Shown: positions 33,128 through 45,790 of the stretch, piece after piece | Layout: each line of letters starts with the position of its first letter | How positions within the stretch are numbered: the stretch's first letter is position 1 | Source: Platerodrilus igneus | Lineage: Eukaryota > Arthropoda > Insecta > Coleoptera > Lycidae | Assembly: GCA_036346225.1 (NCBI GenBank) | Contig: JARFIW010001750.1 | Location: forward strand, 2,480,001 to 2,544,000 | Direction of reading: 5' to 3' | DNA length: 64,000 nt | Position numbers and translations under genes: made by a program | The notes under the pieces: generated by a model | The model's database searches: none | Seen by the model: only the letters and a program-made list of their open reading frames with translations | What the model was told of the DNA's origin: nothing

Positions 33128-34952
33128 TGCTGTAATACTCCCCTTAGTGGGTCGACCTATTATTTCTGTAATATCACGTGTCCTTACGTTGAGCGACCTA
33201 TTTATTTTAATTGCTATAATACTAAATTAAATTATTGAACCACCATTTTAATCTTTCCTACAGCTTGTGATTATTTCCTCCTCCAGCTGTTTCTTAACGT
33301 TGCTATCAACTGGAGTTTATCATAAACAACTTTATCGACCAATGACAAAATTCAACAAGTTACCGCCTTTGCGGGTTATCTCTGCCCTACTTAATTTGTG
33401 GCTCCTCCTCTGTACTATTTCAATCTTATGACCTCGGCTAGCATATATTTGTAATTATAAAAATTCAATAAGTTTGGATCCCATTTAATGAAACTAATGC
33501 TTTATGTACAGCTTTGACGTTATTTACAATACATTTTCAAATTAATTCACCTTTATAAATTTCATTTATCAACAACCATTTAATTTGTACTAAAACCCAA
33601 AGTCACCAAAGAAAACTCATTATCTTTACCAACAAATGTAGAATATTCTAAATCCGTTTTCTTATTATTATTTCAATACGTATTCAACCCTTTGTTGACT
33701 TGTTTACAAGCATATAATATTTAGCCAATTTGATATTAAAATAAAATAAAATTCTTGTAGAAAACAGATGCCTTATAACTAACAATCTGACCTGGTTTTA
33801 TCTTTTTACGACGACGCTTCCATTAAAATTAATCTTCCCAATTTTCGATTCCATTCAACTTATCACCATTATGGACCAACACCATTAAATTATAATTTTA
33901 TACTTTAATCATTCTTGCCATAGACTTCAAATTTGTAATTCGTTCACCCCTATACTTCAAGATTATGTTCTTCTTTTCGCCTCGACATTTAAATTGTTTT
34001 ATTGTAATCTTTCTTAACATCAAGCATTCTGGCCTATTTTCCTCAGACCTCGAAGCCCTATTATTTTTATGTCTTAGTTTACGATTAATTCATAAAATAA
34101 TCCTACTTACGTTTTAAACGGTAATTTTCATATACACACTCATTTATTTCACTTTGTACCACTTGTTACGTATTATTCAGTATTACTGGCAATGCACTTG
34201 GGCCTTCATTGAGTTCAAAACTGACTTTCTTATCGCGGTGCTTGCTAATATAATTTCGAATCCCCACTGCATCCGTGGTGTGGTCTAGAACCTGTCGTTT
34301 GCTTCGGACCAATCAAATAATTCCATTTCGAATATTTTCTGATGTAATGCTCTGCGTTCGTTCATAATGCCCACCTGCCTGCAGGTGTCTTCACTTATCA
34401 ACATGCTGTATTTTGATAGAATAGTCGCCTTTCCATAAACAACTGATGCAATTTTACTTTAAACTTTCATTGTTTACATGCGATTCACGCAATTCTTAAT
34501 CATTTCTCTTATCAAAATGGTTAGATCTTTATACGCATTAGATTAGCTACATGAAACTCTATTTTCACCTCCGTATTACTTAATCGTCTGAGACTCTTTT
34601 CTTAATGCGTGTCTAATTATTCTTTATCATTTATACGCGTGCTTCCACTGAAAAATATTCTTATTCGCTTTACTTATGTCAACTGAACACTATCTACAGG
34701 GTATTTAATCTTTACCATCCGTTTAATACTCGTATTTCTCATTCCTACGCCAACTATGCGTCTTCCTATGTCTTTCCTGCGTCGCCCAAAACTATTTCTA
34801 CTTTGTACACAGGGTGTTTCCTACTTACTATCTACTTCTATTTCTTACTTATTTCCTGAAATAACTACAGTTTTCTGCTGCCTATTCTAATTACTCATTC
34901 TCTAGTGACCTTCACTATGTCGTGCACCCTTAAACAACCCCTTATCACAGCA
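33128..34952 (-). repeat. 5' LTR of element B
   Basis: 1,825 bases. On the element strand it starts TGCTGTGATAAGGGG and ends GGGGAGTATTACAGCA. Very few differences from 27,963-29,788, mostly one-base length changes. Confidence 0.92.
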
Positions 34953-34954
34953 TA

Positions 34955-34988
<34 letters not shown>

Positions 34989-35030
34989 ATTGCTTTTATT
35001 GAACTGGCCCGGATTTTGGACATTTCACAG

Positions 35031-35070
<40 letters not shown>
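34953..35070. repeat. (TA)n tracts enclosing a 42-base LTR-end fragment
   Basis: Two (TA)n tracts surround 34,991-35,032, which ends CATTTCACAGCA and is the inverted copy of the start of the LTR at 35,071. Together they form a palindrome with arms of about 30 bases. Confidence 0.85.
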
Positions 35071-35072
<2 letters not shown>

Positions 35073-38000
35073 CTGTGAAATGTCCAAAATCCGGGCCAGT
35101 TTCCTGTAATAAAATCACAAAAATTTTTATTTTGAACTCGAGCCTCACTTTTGGGCGCTACGATTTGCTGTGATTCTCTTCTGATAATCGCCTCTGTCCT
35201 CTTTCCGCCTCGGCTGCTCCCCTAGATAACTTACATCCTCATTCATAAAAAAAACAGACACATTCCTACCACAAACATCAACGTTAACTCTATTTACATC
35301 AATATTCACAATACATTAAAATTTCAAAATTAAAATTCAGCATAAATTTCAGTATCAGAAAATTTCAAGATTAAATTTGTTATCATTTTAATGTGCATCC
35401 AGAATTAAAGTCCTTGTAGGATGCCTACTAATTAATATAACAATATTTGCAGACCTGAGTCTGAGTACAAAGGGAGCATCTCCCACCCCTTTACGTTAAT
35501 TAAGCAGGTTCGTCTAATTGAGCTCAAAGACATACCCAAATTTTCATCATAATCAAGAACAAAAATACTAAATACTCCTTTCTATTTAAACAAGAAAATT
35601 TCACCTTAAAATTAAAAATTTGTTGTTAGTACAAATTCACTACTGTCCATTTTAAGTAAACAAATTATAAAGTTATTCAACACACACCAAAACATCAAAA
35701 ATCGAACAACAAAGCATAAGTTACCTGAAGGTTAATGCACTCGTGGCTCCAATGTACATCGTCCTTTGTTAATCACACCATTCCAACTGGGTTATGTTTA
35801 GGTCCTCGGATTACTGGTCGCCTTTAAAAATTTTCTACACCACCATTCATCTAAAGTTATTTCAGGGCTTTTCCGGAACTCATCTGTGTATATCTGAATC
35901 TTGTTTTGTGGATCCAGTCACGTTTACGAATCATTTAATTATTAACACCCCCGAAAATAGCAAAGAAATTCATACTTCTTTCACGCTATACGCCAAAACT
36001 GCCTACTTTTGTTTATTCATTTATCGTTACAATTTCGATAGTTGGTACAGTAATACTCGCCAATATAACTAGACTTTATTACCTTGTATCTTCTTTTCTA
36101 AATGCACTAACTAACTTTCATCGTAGTACGTAAAGAGCAAACTGTTTTAAAGTGTTCAATAATCACCAAAATATAAGAGCAAATTGTTTAAAGTATTAAA
36201 TCAAAATCGTAAATCTAAAAGCACCTTTTAAAGCATCGAATCATCAAAAATCTAAGAGAGCGAAACTGTTTAACGTCCGGGTTTATATATCGGCTAGCCT
36301 GTTCGTCGCCTTTGTCCCCAAAACGGACAATTCTTAGAATTTCGCATTCTACGTTCCCTTTTCGATAGTCGGGCACGCGATTCTATTAACTTTGCACACG
36401 CTCCAGTTGAAAATCTGAGAAATTTTCCACACGGCACGCAACCACGTCCGAGAATAACTAATTAATTTTGTATCGAAATCGTTACGTTTACACCTCATAT
36501 CTGCATCTGATCTTCAACCAATCGCAACCTCGTGACGTTGCTCAAATCACGCCTTTTACTATATGTGTCTCTGTCTTGCGCATATTATCCGTCTCTATCT
36601 ACCCTGTTCTAAGTGGTACAAATCGATATTCTTTATTATCCACGTGGACTCGTAAGTAAAATAACCCCGTATCTAGTCTTCCCGTTAAAACATCCGACCG
36701 TTTCCAATATACGCAGAATCTGCCTGTTTATCAGTTCGAATTTATTAGAATTTTGATATTTAAAAATACGCAGGTGTTCACTCGTAATACTTTAAATAAC
36801 ACTTCTACGATTTGAATATTATTGGGGTTTTTAAAAGCTTTTATGCATGTAATACCTTAATAATCGTTCAATTAACTCCAATTAAAATAATGATGAATGG
36901 CATTGACTTCTACCCTTTAACTTTTAGTGAATCTTAATTAAAGATTAATTATTATTTGTACATTTTGTTTAATACCGGTTACTTAAAATTGAATTAATTA
37001 ATATAAATTTTGCACGTAATTTCTATTTGATTCTTTACTTGGAATAATTAAACTACATTAAAATTGAGCATTTTAATTCTGCTTCTTTTTATAGAAAGCG
37101 TCTAGTGGATAATTTAAATCCCTTATTTTTTTTTTTAATGAAACGAATAAATTTTTATGCTTCACGGTTTTAATAACGCGTACCTTTTCCCAAAGCTTCC
37201 TTATACACGGTGATTAAAATTATTTACTTAACTCCACCGCTCTGTGTTCTCAAACCAATTTTTTTTTACTAATTTTGTTATTATGACACGGCTAGCTTTT
37301 ATTAATCTACACAGAGTGCACAACGTTACGATGATCAATTTTTCTCTTCTCCACCCCTTTATGATTACCTATTTGTTTGAATTTATAAAACGAAATCAAC
37401 TATTTTCATATAATGAAAAGAAATATTATTTACAAGTTATGAAAAATATTAAAATATACTCCTCAATCAATCAATATCATGTGTATCATTTGTCCCAAAA
37501 TTTATATGCTTTGAAATCAATCTAAACTCACCAAAAGCTACCTCTTTTTACCAAAGATACCTGGAACGTTCTGAACCCTTTTATAATATATTACGTAAGT
37601 TTAACGTATCCAATGTTTGTTGCCGACTTCGTTACACTTTTAATATAAATTGAATAAATTTAGTATTAAAATTTAAATAGAAAAAATATCTTAAAACTAA
37701 TTAGATCTGACCTGTTACGAGTTGTGGATTAACAGCCCTTTGTTGTCCTCATTCATCTATCACTGCTCTGTTTAGTTGAACCCCTCGTTTTCCATTAATT
37801 AGTTCGTGCTTCTTTGTTTTATTTGCATTGATTCTCGCAACTCAAAATTGTACCAGAATTGTACCAAAATCGTCGACGCTGATTTAAAATATTATATTAT
37901 TGACCCAGATTTGAATTATTCTCATTAACACATTTGAAATATTCTATCGCCCAATTATATTAATCCATTTAAAATATCCCCACATTCGAATTATCATCAA

Positions 38001-39047
38001 CACAATTGAATTATATTATCTATCCACTCGAATTTGAATTATTCTTCTTATCAACCATTCGAAATGTTATACCATCAATTAAAATTCTTACCATCAACAT
38101 TCGAAGTATTATGTCTATCCAGACATTTGAATTAGAAACCGTTAAACGGCAAAAGAAGTCTTCATAATTGTTGCACTTTATTGTCACTATAACGTCCACT
38201 ATTATATTATTAAATATTAAATTACGCGTAACTTTGTGTTTCGCAGCGACGCAGCTTTGCCCTGCTTGATTTTTAAACTGACTCGTCTTATCATTGCTCG
38301 GTGTTAAATATAGGCTGTTCCCTTTCATGTGGGCTGGGTTTTCATCAAGTCTGGTAGATATCTTAACCAATAAGGTCTTTGTATTTCCTGCATCTTGAAG
38401 TGGTTTCTGATGTGATATATTGGTTTTCCATGTAATGGTGTTTGCTTGATACCTTATTATTCGCTATCTTGACCATACGTTGTTTTGTTTAGATATTGCC
38501 TTTTCCATAATTAAACAAAATAAATAATGTAACTTCAATTATACTTTCGTTTATTTTACGCGTGTTTGAATTGCGTTTTCTTATTGTTTATTGTTTCCGT
38601 GTACTTACATAAAGCTTTGTTAAGTTTTATCTCTTATCTTCATATTATATTTTAACTAATTAGAACACTTCTCAACGCGTGTTTAATTACATGGGCTATC
38701 ACTTCTTCTGAATAAGCGTATTTTTACTGAAAGATATTCTCACTTGCATTACTTAAAATTAATTATGGTCTATATACAGAGTGTTAAATACTTGTTATTT
38801 ATATAATGTATGAATTACCTATTTTCCTGCTAAATACGCATTCTATTGTTGTAAGATATGCTTATTCGCATTGTTTAGAGCTAACTATGATCTATATACA
38901 GGGTGTTAAATGTTTACTATTTACATAATATCCAAATTACTTAATTTTCTGCTAAATAAATGCAGTTTTCTGCTTCCTATTGCAATTTATGGTTACTATA
39001 CGACCCTTGCTATTTAATACACCCCTAAACAACCCTTTATCACAGCA
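35071..39047 (-). mobile_element. Chimeric LTR: B-like first half, A-like second half
   Basis: On the minus strand the unit starts TGCTGTGATAAAGGGTTG at 39,047, follows a diverged version of the element B/S1 type LTR to about 37,230, then switches to an older version of the A-type LTR and ends TTTCACAGCA at 35,071. Both ends meet (TA)n and the termini are inverted (TGCTGTGA/TCACAGCA). No gag or pol frame is present. A PBS-like block (about 35,138-35,160) is inside the unit. It has a degenerate minisatellite at about 37,860-38,110. Length 3,977 bases, unusually long for one LTR; a fusion of two LTRs is the alternative. Confidence 0.65.
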
Positions 39048-39056
39048 ATATATATG

Positions 39057-39088
<32 letters not shown>

Positions 39089-39110
39089 AGTACTTATATT
39101 ATATATATAC

Positions 39111-39145
<35 letters not shown>
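39048..39145. repeat. Interrupted (TA)n tract
   Basis: Alternating TA with a few GTA and ACTTATA interruptions. It marks the right border of the nested retroelement block. Confidence 0.9.
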
Positions 39146-39146
<1 letters not shown>

Positions 39147-39149
39147 AAT

Positions 39150-40080
39150 AATGTAAAATTTAATCAGAAATTATCTTTTCAGCGGCATACCTTTGTAAAT
39201 AATTTGAAAAAATCACATCTTAATTAAAAGTTTCTAGTATTTAAAATCAATTCAATAATTTTTGTGGCTCAAAGTTATAATATTTAAAGTATAGGAAATC
39301 TTATTTAGTATTAGTCTAGTGTGTAAATATTTCATAAAAACCATCACTCATTTGAATTCTAGTGTTAGAAACAAATACAGCAAGACAAGAAAATGTATTT
39401 TAGGGCAATAGAACTTAGTCATCCCCAAAAATCATTAATTTGTAAAACATTTCAATATTTAAAACATTTGTTACTTCAAAGATAAATTATGTTCATAGAA
39501 ATGCACAAAATATAATTCAAATAACAAAACAATGTAGATAAAAATATTTCATCATCATTAGGTTTTCAGTCCTGGAACATTTTAGACGCGTACCCTTTTT
39601 GTTTCCTATTCTGAACTATCCTATACATTTCCTTGAAATTTGCACAGTCTGCATCTATCACTATCTTATCTAGGTCTAAATCTATCTCCTTTTTTCTATC
39701 TCTGCTTGTAATATATCTCGTACTATTACCCAAAAATGCCTTAGAACGTATTCTGCCCTTCTATTTCTCCTATTTTTTCCACATATCTTTATTTCCCTAC
39801 TATTTCTATAATCTATTTCTTATTAACTTTGTCTGTCCATGCTATCATCCTCATACATCTGATGCACAACATTCCATGGCTGCTACCGTTTTTCGGCCTG
39901 CTTTTCCTACTGCCTGTACTTCATAGGCGTAGTGTGCTGTGCTCCACACAGTATATGCTTTCAACAATTTTCTTATTGTTTAAATGTCTGTTGTCTTTGA
40001 TCATAGCCGCCGTTCTTTTTTGTTAGATGCAAGTTTGGTCCCCTTCTATTGTTTTACAATTATATACCCTATTTCTCAGA
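39150..40080. other. Unassigned AT-rich stretch
   Basis: Short frames on both strands (for example 39,633-39,926) show no recognisable domain. Nothing else is supported. Confidence 0.4.
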
Positions 40081-40083
40081 TAT

Positions 40084-40490
40084 TCAGTGGTTGTAAAGAG
40101 GGATAAATAGCCGCAACATGTGCACTTGGTACTTCGCCACATATTTTACACTATGACAGTTACTTCGCGATTTAAATCTCATAGCCCAATCCTTGCTTCC
40201 AAAAAAAATTTCTTCGTCTCCATCCGTCTCTTTAAGATTATTAAAAATTGATTTCCGTTTTTTAGTTATAGTTGTTTGAGATACGGGAATGTTGTTTCTT
40301 ATTTGCTTCATCCACCCACAAGATAACAATTTTTTCATTTTTCAAAAATTTTATCTCTACTATAACTCACATTTACTGCCGTACACTGTTGAACGGAATG
40401 TTTAATTTTATCTCCATTTTTGATAATGGAGGGACGTTCAAAGTCTACAGACATTAGAGCGTCTTTGTCCATTTTCTATTCGTCGAATAA
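40084..40490 (-). pseudogene. Tigger/pogo-type transposase, DNA-binding N-terminus only
   Basis: Two overlapping minus frames together show the order expected of a pogo/Tigger (jerky-like) transposase: a CENP-B N-terminal helix-turn-helix (KVIRRIENGQRRSNVCR), then a linker with KNGDKIKHSVQ, then the CENP-B-type second HTH (MKQIRNNIPVSQTTITKK ... SKDWAMRFKSRSN). A frameshift lies near 40,340. The DDE catalytic domain that should follow is absent, and I see no terminal inverted repeats. It is a dead fragment of a DNA transposon. Confidence 0.75.
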
Positions 40491-40499
40491 CTTTCATTT

Positions 40500-41240
40500 T
40501 TGTTTCTAGAGAAATATATTGCTGTACGTTCTTAACATGTTTAGATAATTCTTAGATAATTCTTGTATACGTGTGTATCTACACATTTATTTTAATATTT
40601 TTATTTATTTTAATATTAATTTAATGTACATGTCTTCATAGCCAACACTATTAAACACAAAAAATAAATATGCTCAATCAAAATCTTTGTTTTAACGAAT
40701 GCACAACGTCACAGCTCCTTAAAATCTTCAACGATGAAATGAAAGTCTAGCATAGTGTGAATCGTGGAATTACACGGAAAGGGTGAACTGCGCAGCTAGT
40801 GTAAACAGAGGGCTTACCTTTTTTACCGCCTAAATTTTCGAGTTTATTGAATATTTTTTCACGTGCGCCAAATGAAGATTATTATAATACATTGGCATAA
40901 AAAATATAAACTAACAGTATATATATTTCTAAACTCTTTATGGATTGCAAAAGAAATATCTCTCTGCTATCTAATGAAACCATATATCAAATTGACCTAT
41001 TGCTCACAAATATATTTGAATTAAACTAATTTAGAAAGGTTATACAAAAAAAAGGTTATGATTGCAAAATGGCGTTCTATTGAGAAATTACAAATCTAAG
41101 TACATGTTCAATTTTGACATTCAATTGGCATCGTCAGATAACAGAAAGCTATTTTTTTGCAAGCGAGTAAAAATTATCATATTGATACGCTTTTAGAAAT
41201 GTTACTCTTGATTTATGTCATGTAGTAAAAAAATCTTACT
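40500..41240. other. Unassigned AT-rich stretch
   Basis: No coding or RNA feature recognised. A short CTTA repeat (41,235-41,252) lies at the 5' edge of the BEL element. A 5' LTR for that element is not visible here. Confidence 0.4.
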
Positions 41241-41252
41241 TACTTACTTACT

Positions 41253-42090
41253 GTGAATAACACCTGCTCAACAGCACCCGTCGCCCCAAATGTCAAATGC
41301 GCGCCTTCCGAGGATGCAGCTCAATGTTTTTTCGGGACACTCATACACAATTCTGGAATTAAAGACATAGAGAAATTTCAGTACTTAATTCTCTCATTAA
41401 TACAAGAACCTTTAAATCTTATCAAAGTATACCTGTCACCGCAGATAATTATCAATTGGCCTATAAAACACTTGTCGAAAGATATTCCAACAGATGATTG
41501 ATAGCCAAGCACCATTGGAATCTAATCAAAGGTCATCCTTGCTTACAAACAGAAGATCCAAAGCAACTTCACCATCCTTTGGAGAGTTTTTCTGAAAACT
41601 TATCCATCTTGCAATCTTTAAAATTTGAGGTTAAAAGTTGGGACTTTGTCCTAGTTGATCTATTACTAAGTAAACTGGACGAAGCCACTCGCTATCGGTT
41701 TAAACTGTCCTTTAATTCAGCTGAAGTCTCTACGAATGATGTAGTGAAGGATTTTTTTGGTAAGCAGTGTACAGTTTTCGACAATCTTGTCCTTTCTAAA
41801 CCCTCGAGAGGACCTATTCCTTCAGGGTCAGCCACAAGGTAATTTTCGCGTTCTTCGTCTGATGCAAAACCTAACAGGGAAAATAAAAAAACTTACCCCC
41901 TTGTTTTCTTTGTAAAGGAACCCACTTTTTTTATGCCTGCAAGCAATTCTTGAAATTGCTCCCTGCTCAACGATACGAACAAGTCAAACGCATTGGTGTA
42001 TGTTTAAACTGTCTTCGTCCTAATTATAAGTGAAAACTTGTTCCTAAAAGTTTACATGTAGCCAATGTCATCGTCAACATTACTCATCAT
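41253..42090 (+). pseudogene. BEL/Pao gag and CCHC-type zinc-binding region
   Basis: The first frame has the BEL gag signature around IEKFQYLILSLIQEPLNLIK. After a frameshift near 41,435 the next (41,498-41,842) contains KSWDFVLVDLLLSKLDEATR. At about 41,895-42,035 another frame gives a zinc-finger region of the BEL type (CFLCKGTHFFYACKQFL and further on VCLNCLR). The N-terminus is missing. Structural role in the element particle. Confidence 0.8.
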
Positions 42091-42107
42091 TACATTATCA
42101 TCCTCAA

Positions 42108-42677
42108 ATGGGACTTTGCAGCTTCACCCATATAGATAGTATACCTCCCGATATTTTTAGCCATATTGTGTGCACTAGGATAGTTGATTCCACCGCAATA
42201 ACTGGCCTAGCTCTTCGGCCTACTGTTTATTGTGAAATCCATGATAGGAACGAGCAACCCCAAATTGTTCATACTCTTGTTGACACTGGTAATCAAATCT
42301 CATTTATGACCGAAGTATATCGCAAGGCAATTGGCTTTTCATCACGTCCTTCATCTGTTGCGATTTCAGGAATGGGTCAGACCTTGCAGCAAGCATTAGG
42401 TATGGTTTCAGCAAATATTCGCCCCATCCAAGATTATGATTCTGTTTCGACCGATTATAATTTCAAGGCGAAGTATATGGTTCTCTCACATATTTGTGAA
42501 AACCTTCCCTCTACCCCGGTAGAAACTATGTGGTCTCACTTAGAGAATTTGAAACTCGCAGATGAATATTGGAGACGACCGATTCCGGTTAAATTGTTAT
42601 TAGGCGCAGTTATCGCTGCTCATATTTTAGTAAATGGTAAAAAAACCGGGCATTTCTACTGCTCCTGTCACACATAA
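42108..42677 (+). pseudogene. BEL/Pao aspartic protease
   Basis: A 189-codon frame with the retropepsin-like active-site segment TLVDTGNQISFMTEVY and the downstream GMGQTLQQALGMVSANI region, matching the BEL-type protease fold. It breaks at about 42,640 in an A-run before the RT. Confidence 0.8.
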
Positions 42678-42699
42678 CACAATCTTCGGCTATATAGTA

Positions 42700-43975
42700 T
42701 TTGGTCCCATGGACCCCTTCTCAGCATATTGCTTACATTCGTATGTTGTATCTGTTGACCCATGTGTCAATGCTAATCTCCCAAAGTTCAGGCAACTCGA
42801 GGAAATTTCTTCTAAGAAAATATTTTCCCCCCCAAGGAAGATCTGGTACGGCAATTGTTTGACGATTCGTTGTTTCGTTTATTTAACGGAAGATTCGGCT
42901 TTAGTTTGCCGTTCAAAGAAAATCGCTCCGATTTTCCGGGTTCCAAATCCATTGCTATTAAACATTTATTATCTTTAGAGCGTCGGCTTGATGTCAATCA
43001 CGCCTTGCGTAAATTATATATTGATTTTATGAGTGAGTGTGAAACGTCAGGTCACATGACGCAGTTGCTATTCTCCCCTAGAGGTAACGATTCATATTAT
43101 ATTCCGCATCACGCAATTTTTTAAATATACAATGGTCAGCCTAAACTGAGAGTTGTTTTCGATGCCTACACGGTCTTTTCAAATGTAGTGTCCTCAAATG
43201 ACGTATTGATCACGGGACCCAAGCTTCAGAACGACCTTGTCAAAATCCTGTTGACTTTTCGCATTCCAAAATTTGTTTTTGTTTGTGATATTAAACAAAT
43301 CTATAGACAAATTTTAATTACCGAAGCTGATCGTAGCTATCAGTTAATCCAATGGCGGTGGGACCCTTCCCAGTCAATCCAAACATATCAATTGAACACA
43401 ATTCCCTATGGAGTGTACTCGGCTCCTTTTCTAGCAATTAAAACCCTTCTGAAATTGGTTGGGTTAGGGGAAGTCAGCCATCCTTTAGCCGCACAAGCTT
43501 TGAAGGATCATTTGTATGTTGATGACATCTTGTGGGGTCCTTCTACCCTTCCGAAGGCGCAAGCGTTGAATATCAACTTATAGAACTTCTTTGTTAAGGT
43601 TGTTTTCAGCTGTGCAAGTTGGCTAGCAATTGTCAATTCCTCTTGGACGATATACCCGTCGAATATCAACAAGCCAAGTCTGACCTAAACTCTAACGATA
43701 CAGAATTTACTATCAAGATGTTTGGCCTTAATGGCACTCTGCTCAAGATATCTTTGTGTTTAGTGTCCAACTCCGTGACGACACTATTACTAAGCGTATT
43801 TTACTCTCTACTGTTGCTCGTATTTATGATTCATTAGGATTTCTCAGTCCTGTAACCTTTACCCTTAAGCACCTTATTCAACGCTTTTGGATTCTCGGGC
43901 TTGATTGGGATGATCCCCTTTCAAAATTGATAATTTCTTTTTGGAAAAAGTATTCTTCTGTGGTGCCTTAGCTGA
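42700..43975 (+). pseudogene. BEL/Pao reverse transcriptase
   Basis: Frames at 42,855-43,124, 43,188-43,583 and 43,756-43,971 cover the RT. The palm motif A region reads FVCDIKQIYRQILI and the catalytic YVDDIL is intact (about 43,516-43,533). The last frame has the Pao-type connection region (IYDSLGFLSPVTF, then LGLDWDDPL). Frame breaks make it non-functional. Confidence 0.85.
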
Positions 43976-44134
43976 ATTTATTAAAAAATCCCGCGTCATA
44001 TTTCTCTCGAGCACTCCACTAATAAGCAACTCCATGGGTTGTGCGATGCTTCCGAGAGAGGCTATGCCGCTGTTGTTTAATTTTGACTAATAGAACCTGG
44101 TGGAAAAATATCGATTCACTTAGTTATTGCCAAA

Positions 44135-45250
44135 GTGAAAGCGGCTCCTTTAAAATGTTTGTCTGTACCCCGATTAGAATTATGTGCTTCGGCACTTTTA
44201 TCTACGTTAATTGAATTTGTATTATCCACATTTTCGAATATTCATCTAGATCGCATTTTTTGTTATACAGACTCATCTATTTTGTTAACGTGGATCAAGT
44301 CGGCTTCTTATCGCTTGAAAACCCTTGTGGCAAATCGTGCTAGTTTCATTCAAGAACGTGTGACTCTCACACATTGGCACCACATTAGTTCCCAGCACAA
44401 CCCCGCAGATTGTGCTACCCGAGATTTATTTCCTTCAGAATTTATCTCATTCGCCTCTTGGAGAACAGGCCCACCATATTTATTACTGCCAGAAGAAGAC
44501 TGGCCTGTACCCTTTTCATTTAACCCATCCCTGGAAGCCACCTCTGAAACCAAACCGCTGGGTTACATCGTTACCACTGAGTCCTCGTGGATAGAAAATC
44601 TGTTAACGACGTATTCGTTTCTTCGAAAAATACAAGGCGTAGTCGCCTATTGTGCTCGCATTTTTACCGTAAGACAGGTTAAGCTTTATTTTTTTTCCTT
44701 AGCCTTGGAGCTACACAATGCTCTTATCATCATCGTAAAATCGGTTCAAGCTGTTGCCTTTAAGACTGAAATTCATTCTATTCGTCGGAATGAACAGCTG
44801 CCGAAACATTTCCTTCGCCTTGACGTGTTCATTGACTCTAACGGAATTCTAAAAGTCGGTGGCAGACTTGCCAACGCTAATCTACCCGAAACCACTAAAC
44901 ATCCTGTCTTGTTGACTAGTTGTCATCATTTCATCGATCGGTTGATCGAGCAAGTTCATAGAAACAACCTGGATACTGGGATGAACACTACTCTCTATCT
45001 GGTTCAAGAGAATTTTTGGATAGCATCGAGCCGCCGCGCCATTCTCAGGATATTTTCCAAATGCTACCGTTGTTATCGTGTCCGTCCACCATCGGTCGAG
45101 CCCCTTATGGGAAACCTGCCTGACTTCCATGTTTCTCAAGCTAAACCCTTTAGCCTAATCGGTATTGATTTTTCCGGTCCGCTGATGATCACCATGTATC
45201 GGATGAGTGGTGCCAAACTCCGCAAGGTCTGTCCATTATCGTATGTCTGA
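44135..45250 (+). pseudogene. BEL/Pao RNase H and integrase zinc-binding domain
   Basis: This is the longest intact frame of the element (371 codons). It holds the RNase H core (SVPRLELCASALLS, FCYTDSSILLTWI, and HNPADCATRDL). Next comes the HHCC integrase N-terminus (HPVLL ... VHRNN ... CYRCYRVRP), then the first catalytic Asp of the integrase core (LIGIDFSGPL). A frameshift just before 45,250 ends it. Confidence 0.88.
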
Positions 45251-45790
45251 CCACTAAAGCTCTTCATCTCCAACTAGTTTCAGACTTTTCTGCCGACGCT
45301 GTTGTAGCCAGTCTTCGGCGGGTTATGGGCCGACGTGGTTGTTGCCAAGCTATTTATAGCGATTGCGGCACCAACTTTGTTGGCGCTGCCCGTCAATTAT
45401 AAGAACATTTTAGTAGTGCCGCTGAATCGGAAGCCATTGCATGGAATTACATTCTCCCTTTCGCACCATTTTGGAGGAATCTGGGAAACCTCGATCAAAT
45501 CTGTGAAAACGCATTTAGCCAGAATCGTTGGTAGTCAAATTCTTGGCTTTCAAGAGCTTCATACGCTTGCGATCCAGATCAAAGCTGTGTTAAACTCTGG
45601 ATCTTTTTATAGTATAAGTAGTGGCCCCAATGACATGCGCTCCCTGACTCCTGGTCATTTTTTGATACAATAACCTCTAACTGGTGCCCCGGATCTAGAT
45701 CTTTCGCATATTACTATGCTTCGTCTCTCTCGCTGGCAGTTAGTACAATCAATGCACTAAGGATTCTGGAATCGCTGGCACCATGAGTCT
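45250..45790 (+). pseudogene. BEL/Pao integrase core, second part
   Basis: Continues the core in other frames: YSDCGTNFVGA carries the second catalytic Asp (the usual Asn of SDNGTNF is Cys here) and FGGIWETSIKSVKTHL carries the catalytic Glu (45,335-45,673). The segment ends with LSRWQLVQ ... FWNRWHHE, at which point the 870-base interruption begins. Confidence 0.82.

Larger units (their letters stand above)
27963..34952 (-). mobile_element. Element B: second Ty3-like LTR retrotransposon, 3' pol missing
   Basis: On the minus strand: 5' LTR (34,952-33,128), PBS-like block (33,120-33,101), gag (from 32,847), protease, RT to 30,186, C-poor tract, polypurine tract (TTTGGGGGAA near 29,792-29,803), 3' LTR (29,788-27,963). 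LTRs are 1,825 and 1,826 bases, nearly identical, and canonical TG...CA with TGCTGT/ACAGCA termini. RNase H and integrase are absent. Gag is homologous to that of A1/A2 but clearly a different family, and the LTRs are unrelated to A's along most of their length. Both ends meet (TA)n. Confidence 0.9.

Noticed and set aside
11376..39047. CRISPR-like array or endogenous virus with an envelope gene
   Set aside because: Repeats are LTRs, minisatellites and cassettes with irregular spacing. No envelope-like frame is present after pol in any element.
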